Source: Filosporella fistucella
Lineage: Eukaryota > Ascomycota > Leotiomycetes > Helotiales
DNA length: 64,000 nt
Assembly (NCBI GenBank): GCA_030077755.1
Contig: JAQJZZ010000008.1
Span: 930,001 to 994,000, forward strand
Direction of reading: 5' to 3'
Below the pieces are notes generated by a model. The model ran no database searches, was not told the origin of the DNA, and saw only the letters and a list, made by a program, of their open reading frames with translations. The position numbers were made by a program, and so were the translations under genes. Shown here piece after piece: positions 57,567 through 64,000 of the stretch; within the stretch, counting starts at the first letter, position 1, and every line of letters starts with the position of its first letter.

Positions 57567-60392
57567 TCATTGCGACTGGCTAGAACAGCTATCGCAGAGA
57601 CATCTTTTGCCCTGTGCCTTCAAGAAACTTGACCCACAAAAGGCGGTGATCTCGTCGTTGTGATGGATATCACGAACTGCGACTAGCATCTGCCTCCACC
57701 GCCCGGAGATCTTCATCACCCGAAACTCCGCAGACGGGTCACATGCGTGGTTGACCTTCCTCACCCAGTTACCTGTGGACTTGGTGTAGATCTGGGCGAT
57801 AGGCTCGTCACCATGATCAGGCCGCTTGAATTCAATCGCCCAGGGGTCTTTGTATGTATCCAAGGGAGCTAGTTCCCCAGTAAGCTGCCCTAGAATCTGG
57901 CCCTTGTGGAAAGTTGTGTGATATGAACGAACCCCTTGCCCCTTTGCGCCTTCATTCGTGATTCGGGGTCGCTTCAGAGGCAGGCATGTGTCGATACAGT
58001 CGCACTCCTGGCTAGAGCATTGGTCGCATTGTGGATGACTAGGAGGAACCCAAGTCGGATCCTGAGGCCACTCCCACTTCCAATCATCAGGTTTTGGCCA
58101 GTCATATTTGTCCAAGGCGTATATGTTTTTGTCTGCAATCGGAAAACACTCCATCAGCGGGATGAGTTTGGTCATAGGCATGCTAGCCACCTTCTGAGGG
58201 TCCTCGCTCTCCCACCTAAATTCAGGCACCTCCTCATCGTTGAGTATAGACGTCTGGAGGATGTGTCCCATGCGACACAGCGCTATAGCGATCTCGTTAG
58301 ACTTGAGCAAGCTGTGTAATCTCTGAATGTCTTCCTTGGGGAGCTCTTGGTATTCACGCCCAGACACTTTCACGGCATGCGTCTCGTCCTCGTGGTTCAG
58401 TGGTATCAAGCACAAAAGGCCGTCAAAGTCGCCACATACTCTATTCCATTTTCGACCGTCCCTAAGCACACTATGTATTTTGTCTCGATTCTTCTTCTCG
58501 AGTGCTAATCCGCTTCCCCTCAAAATCTTATCGATCTCACTCGGGTCGGCTGAAATTCGACCATCCTTGTTACTGTCCAGATTCACTGCCATTTCGGCTT
58601 TTGCAAGACGGCTCTGAAACTTGAAAAATAAAGACTTCTCAGTCGCATTGTGGACGACCATAAAAAGCTCGCCGGCGCGAGATTTGCTTGGATCAAGTTT
58701 GAATACTGGTTTCGTTTCGTCTCTGCAGTTGCTTATCAAGGAGCACAAGTTATGGAAAGCATCTCTTCCGGAGATCGCCTGAACGAGACGGTTCAAGCAG
58801 GTCGTCAATTTTTGAACTTTCGGCGGTTTCCCTATGAAGTTATCGTTGCGCTTCCTCTTTACAAGCTCTGGCACTGCTGCAGGCAGTGGCCGTCTCCGAC
58901 TCTGTTGGGAATCGTTCTGGGCACTCTGCCTGGATGCCGCGTGTTGCGACAGCGTCTGCATCGAGGTTCTTATGGTAGGGTTTGGACAGCATCTCATGGA
59001 ACAAAATCTGTACCCGGGGGGGACGGGTGGTAACGAGGCATATAGAATGTTAATCGCAAGAGAGTAATTGCTCGACAAGTTTAGAACTTGATGCAGGGTT
59101 CCTTCCTCTGTGAACATAGCTTCTCCTGGGTTGCAATACTCAAGACTATATTGGATTCCCCACTCATCCAAAATACTCGGTGGAATGCAAAGATCTAGAT
59201 GCCGAATAGCTTGAGAGCATTCTGTTATCGAGAACAAATGGCTTATGCGCTTTTCGAACTCTTGCTCGCAGCCAGGGTGTATAAGAAGCCAAAGCTTGGG
59301 TTCGCCAGATCGTAGCAGGTTAAGTGACCTGAGTTTGGCATCTTCTCCATGGATAATGGAACACGTCCGCCCAATACCAAGGTAAGCATATGTGGTTCCT
59401 AGACCTGGGACATCGCGAGCGGCCAATTTCTGCATTCCAAGTCCCGGATCGAGTTCAATATCCTTAAAGAGAGGATCGCCGGAAATATATTCCATCTTTG
59501 GTGGAGGATTCATGAGCGTGCTCTCCCATATCTCTTTTAATTCCTCGTGCGTCCATGATTGCTTTTCACTTGAATAGAGCGGGAAATTAGGTAGCTCAAT
59601 CGCCTGGTTTGGTTCCCTTTTTATTGTCACGAACCCCGAAGCCTCCCTTTTGGCCGAGAAATGGGTAGTATGGTCACTCGTTGGCTGGGAGCAGTTGCCG
59701 ACAACAAGTGGCGGGAGATCTTCGACGATGAGCTTGAAATATCCCTTGCGCAAGACCTCGGTGTTAGCTGAGAACTGCTTTAGCTTCTCCTCGTTCAATT
59801 TACCACTGATATCTCTAAGGTTGCAGCGAAACGTGGTTTGACTCTCCCTATGGAGTTGAGGCTGAAGCGGTGAAGCTTGCGGCGTGAGGGTGGCGATACG
59901 CGATCGTTCCGGGACCTGGGATGGCCGTTTTTTTGAATTGGGTATCGCTTGGTCGCGAGTTTGATTTTGCTGGGGGACCTCGGTTTGGATTTTAGCAACT
60001 GATGCGTCTTGATCTGGATGAGGCAGACTCTGCCTAGGAATCTCAATTTGAGTTGCGGCATCGGGCGCGTCTTGATGGGGCTGACTCTGTGTGAGAACCT
60101 CAACCTCAGTCTGAGCAAGGGGTGCGCCACGATCACGAGGATGGCTCCGGTTATCTAGTGAGTGCGTGCCAACGGTTGCCTTCAGAATTCGTATTTCTGC
60201 ACCCAGTTCATTTAGGTACTTGGTGATTTTCTGCACCCAGTCCGGCGGTTTGCCGGAGACGGGTCGGCCGCGCATAGAATGGTGACGCTTGCCTTGTTCA
60301 TGGTTAAGAGACTTCTGGATCTTATCAAAAACGTCTCCAATGTTGTCCAGTCGTGCCTCAATCGTGTTGACTCTGTGTATAAGGGATTCCAT
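57567..60392 (-). CDS. JmjC-SET fusion chromatin protein
   Basis: Intronless, 941 residues. Residues 1-30 and 50-75 form amphipathic helices (coiled-coil-like); 80-190 are a Gln/Pro/Ser-rich linker. JmjC fold about 330-455: IGRTCSIIHGED with the iron pair His348 and Glu350, GEPKLWLLIHPG with Lys366 for 2-oxoglutarate, GEAMF and LHQVLNLSSNYSLAINILY with the distal His434. A Cys-rich cluster 789-803 (CDQCSSQECDCIDTC) precedes a SET domain: KGQILGQLTGEL, VNHACDPSAEF (881-886 NHxCxP), NDEITAFCG and a post-SET CLCDSC. The residue before Gly in the last SET motif is normally Tyr and is Cys919 here. Such a protein would act on chromatin, combining demethylase- and methyltransferase-type modules; activity of either is unproven. 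Confidence 0.85.
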   Translation of the reverse strand: MESLIHRVNTIEARLDNIGDVFDKIQKSLNHEQGKRHHSMRGRPVSGKPPDWVQKITKYLNELGAEIRILKATVGTHSLDNRSHPRDRGAPLAQTEVEVLTQSQPHQDAPDAATQIEIPRQSLPHPDQDASVAKIQTEVPQQNQTRDQAIPNSKKRPSQVPERSRIATLTPQASPLQPQLHRESQTTFRCNLRDISGKLNEEKLKQFSANTEVLRKGYFKLIVEDLPPLVVGNCSQPTSDHTTHFSAKREASGFVTIKREPNQAIELPNFPLYSSEKQSWTHEELKEIWESTLMNPPPKMEYISGDPLFKDIELDPGLGMQKLAARDVPGLGTTYAYLGIGRTCSIIHGEDAKLRSLNLLRSGEPKLWLLIHPGCEQEFEKRISHLFSITECSQAIRHLDLCIPPSILDEWGIQYSLEYCNPGEAMFTEEGTLHQVLNLSSNYSLAINILYASLPPVPPGYRFCSMRCCPNPTIRTSMQTLSQHAASRQSAQNDSQQSRRRPLPAAVPELVKRKRNDNFIGKPPKVQKLTTCLNRLVQAISGRDAFHNLCSLISNCRDETKPVFKLDPSKSRAGELFMVVHNATEKSLFFKFQSRLAKAEMAVNLDSNKDGRISADPSEIDKILRGSGLALEKKNRDKIHSVLRDGRKWNRVCGDFDGLLCLIPLNHEDETHAVKVSGREYQELPKEDIQRLHSLLKSNEIAIALCRMGHILQTSILNDEEVPEFRWESEDPQKVASMPMTKLIPLMECFPIADKNIYALDKYDWPKPDDWKWEWPQDPTWVPPSHPQCDQCSSQECDCIDTCLPLKRPRITNEGAKGQGVRSYHTTFHKGQILGQLTGELAPLDTYKDPWAIEFKRPDHGDEPIAQIYTKSTGNWVRKVNHACDPSAEFRVMKISGRWRQMLVAVRDIHHNDEITAFCGSSFLKAQGKRCLCDSCSSQSQ

Positions 60393-61481
60393 CGCGAAGA
60401 TTGGCGTTGTTGTTGTAAACCTTTTGCAGAGCCAACTCGGACACCAGGCGCATCATGACTAATGGATGTGCTGAAGCGAACACGTGAACATGATCTGTGT
60501 CGTGGACCAAGGCTTCAGCTGCAGGAACCTGAGGCAATAAATGCACTCACAAATAGCATACTGGAGAACCGGTAAACTTAATGTAAAACGCGCACTTCCT
60601 GCCTGAACAATCCCACCACTTTTAGCACCCAAATGTGGCAATCTGTGATCTACTGGACACTTTAGAATAGGTTACAAGCTATTATATGGTAATAGAGAGA
60701 GTATATTACCGTATACCCATCATCCCGTGTGCTTTAAAGATTCTTGACAATACGTGCCCAAGCTCACATCTCTGAGACATCATATTTTATTATTCATCTT
60801 CATAACTCGCGATCCCAGAAGTAATTTGAAATCTTACATAACGTCTACAGCGCGATGAAAGGAATAAGCGCCGTCGCAGTGACGCTCTTATATAATGGCA
60901 CATTTGGATTTCGTTATATGCCTATTGCAAATACTCTGTCTAAGATAAGTCCAGTCTCTTAACCCTGGTACAACAGTTGGGTCGATTGCGTGGCCGCTTT
61001 TTCGTACTCCGTAGTCTCTCGTACGAGGATTAGGTGAGAGAATTACTTGTTGATAACAGGAAGGACAATTTTATTGCATGTCTCTCTTCCAAGGGGCTGA
61101 GGAGAGAATCACCTCAAGGAGGACTAATGAAAAGCAAAATGTTGAATTCCCACGAGAATTAATATAGATTGAGAAAACCCAGCCAACGCACGCTACTTAG
61201 GGCCACACTTATCCGTGTCCGAAACCTTAGATATCATATGAATCCTGTCCTCCTCAAATCTCCTAGCTGGCAATCACTTCCTCTACTTTTTTGTCCTATT
61301 CGCGCCGAAATTCACTAAGAGCATCTCGCTGCCCCTCTCGAAAGTCTTGGAGCTCATCCATCTAGTAACGGCAGAATTGTTCCTCTTCTCCCCGTTGCAC
61401 TAATAAGACACCGTCTAGCCAATCATCCTTTGCATCCAAAGAACTTTTCCAGTTAGATAAGATATTGTTATAGCGATCTAG
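60393..61481. other. Upstream region, no gene
   Basis: Region 5' of the JmjC-SET gene. Only short open stretches without recognisable motifs. Confidence 0.5.
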
Positions 61482-62274
61482 TTAGGGCTGTATTAATACA
61501 CGTATGTAGCTTTTGAATGAAGTTTGAGCAAGAATTTGGGTCTTCTTGGCCTGACGGGCACTGTGGTCTGTGCCTTCCTGGATCTCAGAGATGGGTCTTT
61601 TGCGGCCGATGAATCCCTCCTGATCGCTCGAGGCCGAACTGTGTAGAGACGAAATTCGCGATGACCGTGGTAGAGGACTCAAATGCTCTCTTAGAGACCG
61701 GCGGGATCGCCTTTTAAGTGCAATAGGGGTGTGTCTTCCATCAGATTTAGAAGCAGTGTCCAAGTCTTTCATGTCACTCTCTATCGGGTGCGGAGAAGCA
61801 CACTGATTGCCGACAGCCGCGAGTGGATGCATAAACGTGTGTTCTATAGTATCTTGTGTCAGTGAGATAAAGCTGATTGTGTTAAGACACTTACCAAGAG
61901 TGGGCTCGATAATAGTTTTTCGCGTTTTAGTTTCTGACTAACAAATCACGGAGTAATATAGTAGTATAAAGAGAGAGAGTTACATACAAGAGCCAGGAAC
62001 ATAGTGACTGTAATTCCTGTGATTAGTAACCTAAGAAACTAGCTTGTGGAAGAAAATAACTTACAGGCATCCTAGCTAAGGTCGCGACTAATAAGTCCGC
62101 GAGTATAAATTCTAAGAGCAGCAAAACAAAAGCAAGAGTACAAGACATAATATGGAAAGTTAAGATTCTTGTCGACATAGAGTACGGGTCGATAAGGTTT
62201 GGAATTACGCCTGGCTGAGGAACTCCTAAGGGTGTTTTGGAGGGGTCAAATAGTGGGACGCCAGGTTGCGACAT
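61482..62274 (-). pseudogene. Membrane-protein gene fragment, rhodopsin-domain-like start
   Basis: A first exon at 62274-62065 (ATG MSQPGVPLFDPSKTPLG) encodes PGVIPNLIDPYSMSTRI then a hydrophobic helix (FHIMSCTLAFVLLLLEFIL), the usual start of fungal rhodopsin-domain proteins, and ends at a good GTAAGT donor. The expected WDDY loop and later helices are absent. Short pieces with fair splice signals follow (62016-61988 and about 61940-61895), then a polar Ser/Arg-rich open stretch, 61832-61482. I could not connect them in one frame without a stop, so this is either a truncated and rearranged gene or two unrelated pieces. Confidence 0.4.
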
Positions 62275-63049
62275 AGTGAATTGTAGAGGGAACAGAAACC
62301 GGAGGAGAGAAAGACAGGCTAGAAGGTGATAATATATGTTTAAGAGATACTCGGCTCGCCAGGCAAGAAGGCGGGGAAAGAAAGTATGGGAAGCGAGGGG
62401 TGCTAAGTTGGGGAATATGCAGCCACCCGAGCTACTATCAGCGTGGCTTCTGCAACCCGACCTGTACATTCCAAGGATTTGCTTTAATGCCGATTGGTCA
62501 GAGCAGTAACTGCACGCGTAAATGGGCAGCGCCGCTCCTTTCCACACGCTCTCGCGAATAGCACACATCCAGCACGTGAAAGTGACCAGATCCGCTAATC
62601 CGTCATTTCCATTATCATGTAACTTGCCATCCTCGAGAAACAATCGAACCTGAGAATGACTTCGACCCTGATAGAGCCCGGCGCTTTCTGTCGTAGCACG
62701 GAGCCCAGTGGTACCTAATAGCGTAACGTCTTTTCCCTTTGGAACGCCCTCCACCTGATAAGCTTTGCAGATTGTCCTGCGGGTTGTTCCGCGGATTGTT
62801 CCACTGGATTGTTCCTGCTCGAGGGTTCCCATAGCACGACACTGCAAACGGACGTCTTCCGTAAACGTGAGGCATATTGATAGTCATAAGCCTATCGTAC
62901 GTTGTATCACAACGGCGTACCCAGTGCTCAACTTTGTCGGCCTTCTTAGGGAGCTACTTTCCGAACAGATCTTTCCACTCAATGGCAAGGACTGATTCAT
63001 TGGCTTGGGAGCGAGGTGCGACCTCGTTTCTCAAGTTCATCAGCATTTG
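62275..63049. other. Spacer, no gene supported
   Basis: The open frame of the fragment above extends upstream here on the - strand but has low-complexity, non-family sequence and lacks features of coding. A short GT/CC-rich repetition (TTGTTCC / GATTGTTCC) occurs at 62783-62816. Confidence 0.45.
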
Positions 63050-63553
63050 CTATATGCTGGCTGTGTTGTAAGGGTATGGAAGAAGGTCTCGGTGGAGGGA
63101 CTCCTGGATCTTGGTGCCAAGCTTGCCCATGGCGACGTATTTGGCGTCAAACTGCCTCCTTGAGTAGTCGAAGTCGGACATAAAGATGCGGTACATCTCT
63201 CTCTCCTCTAGAGTAAGGTCTGACAGCATAGTATTCCATAGGCGAGTTAATTGTATCTCTTCAAGGGTTGGCATATAGATCGCTGCGCCGCCCTCAACCG
63301 AAGACCGTTGTGCAGCAGCGACGGCCTCCGTGAGGTCACGATCACGCCGCTCGGTGTCTTCAATGAAGTGGAAGTCGTTTAGGTCTGGCCTCCATGGTTG
63401 GTTCAGTACTGGGTGGACGACTAGTTCTAGGTTAACATGGTCCCATAAGTCGTACTCTAGGGCTACACTCCTGATTGACTCAATCCATGGTAAGTAGTCC
63501 TTATACACCCTGAGAGTGATGCCCCTACTGCGCACTTGATCATAGCTAAGCTG
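63050..63553 (-). mobile_element. Copia-type gag fragment
   Basis: An open - strand stretch with the N-terminal pattern of fungal copia gag: YKDYLPWIESIRSVALEYDLWDHVN, followed about 85 residues later by LTRLWNTMLSDLTLEEREMY. No ATG at the expected start and no zinc knuckle or pol follow, so it is a fragment. Base composition is ordinary, unlike island 1, so this copy has not been heavily RIP-mutated and is probably a different family or more recent. Confidence 0.6.
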
Positions 63554-64000
63554 AATAACTCAGCGGAAACATGGCCCTACACGCAATTACAGTAGGTTTC
63601 GTTAGTGATGTGAACAGCTCGGTCAGGAATGAAACATAATTGCTTACACTACCAATCAAATCCATTTAGAGCGCTAGGCTTAGCGTCCATTCCCCAAATC
63701 CAATACAAACTCGTCTCCCTTCGTAGAAACATACCCAAATCGACTTGCAAGCAATCTCTGTTATCACTGTACAGATCATTAACGCCCACACGAGTGGCAA
63801 CATTAACGAAGATAAGAAACTTTAACCTTGTGTTGCCGTCTTAGCCTAGAGAAGCTTAATTAGAGTATCATTAAACGCTCATGTGGCTCCACGCAGACCT
63901 CTGTTCTTCATCGTACGTTATTTGGGGAGCGTGGCTGCTTTCGTTCGAATTTGACCGCAGAACATACTATATGCGGAATCGCCAATAATTGTGGTCTGAT
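63554..64000. other. Right edge, no gene
   Basis: No supported coding or repeat. If the gag fragment belongs to an LTR element, its 5' LTR would lie here or beyond the window edge; no duplicate of this stretch is visible in the window. Confidence 0.4.

Overview
This window looks like nuclear DNA of a filamentous ascomycete (Pezizomycotina; a leotiomycete-type genome is only a guess). Genes are broken by many short introns (about 45-110 bp), and fungal-only families are present: tannase, fungal rhodopsin-domain membrane protein, HET domain, Zn2Cys6 and MHR regulators, reducing PKS, CmcJ-like oxygenase. Two almost pure A/T islands (about 20.9-29.9 kb and 49.4-52.6 kb) hold transposon wreckage whose changes are all of the C-to-T / G-to-A kind expected from repeat-induced point mutation (RIP). 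Intron positions were worked out by hand from splice signals, reading phase and family motifs.

Left part (1-20 kb). A 5'-truncated tannase/feruloyl esterase is followed by a 7-exon rhodopsin-domain membrane protein. Next comes a plausible catabolic or acid-handling group: a tartrate/D-malate-type decarboxylating dehydrogenase (-), a divergent anion:cation-symporter MFS carrier (+), an MHR-domain regulator without a zinc cluster and with an apparent one-base frame break (-), a divergent GAPDH paralogue (-) and a small Zn2Cys6 regulator (+). A decayed HET-domain gene marks the edge of the A/T island.

Island 1 (20.9-29.9 kb). It holds a Ty1/copia element (gag, protease, integrase, RT, RNase H) full of stops. 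A second copy of its LTR sits inside the RT active-site motif, with a 5-bp target duplication. A 5'-cut LTR is fused to the RNase H end.

Middle part (30-48.6 kb). A C2H2 zinc-finger gene is followed by what reads as an alkylcitrate-type biosynthetic cluster: CmcJ/asaB-like oxygenase, DHA1-type MFS exporter, alpha/beta hydrolase, highly reducing PKS, citrate-synthase paralogue transcribed divergently from the PKS, membrane-anchored sulfotransferase-like protein and a bZIP regulator. The accessory genes read as intact once spliced. The PKS is broken: an in-frame TAA within DH, and a large in-frame deletion that joins DH directly to mid-ER. Two non-autonomous DNA transposons (a 212-bp hAT-like MITE with an 8-bp TSD and a 453-bp Tc1/mariner-like MITE with TA TSD) and three octamer minisatellites based on AATCC lie between the cluster genes. 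Two neighbouring cluster genes appear to use GC-AG introns.

Right part (48.6-64 kb). Island 2 holds a full-length LTR in opposite orientation, then about 5 kb of stop-riddled remnants. An intronless 941-residue protein carries both a JmjC domain and a SET domain. The window ends with a fragmentary membrane-protein gene and a copia-type gag fragment on the - strand.
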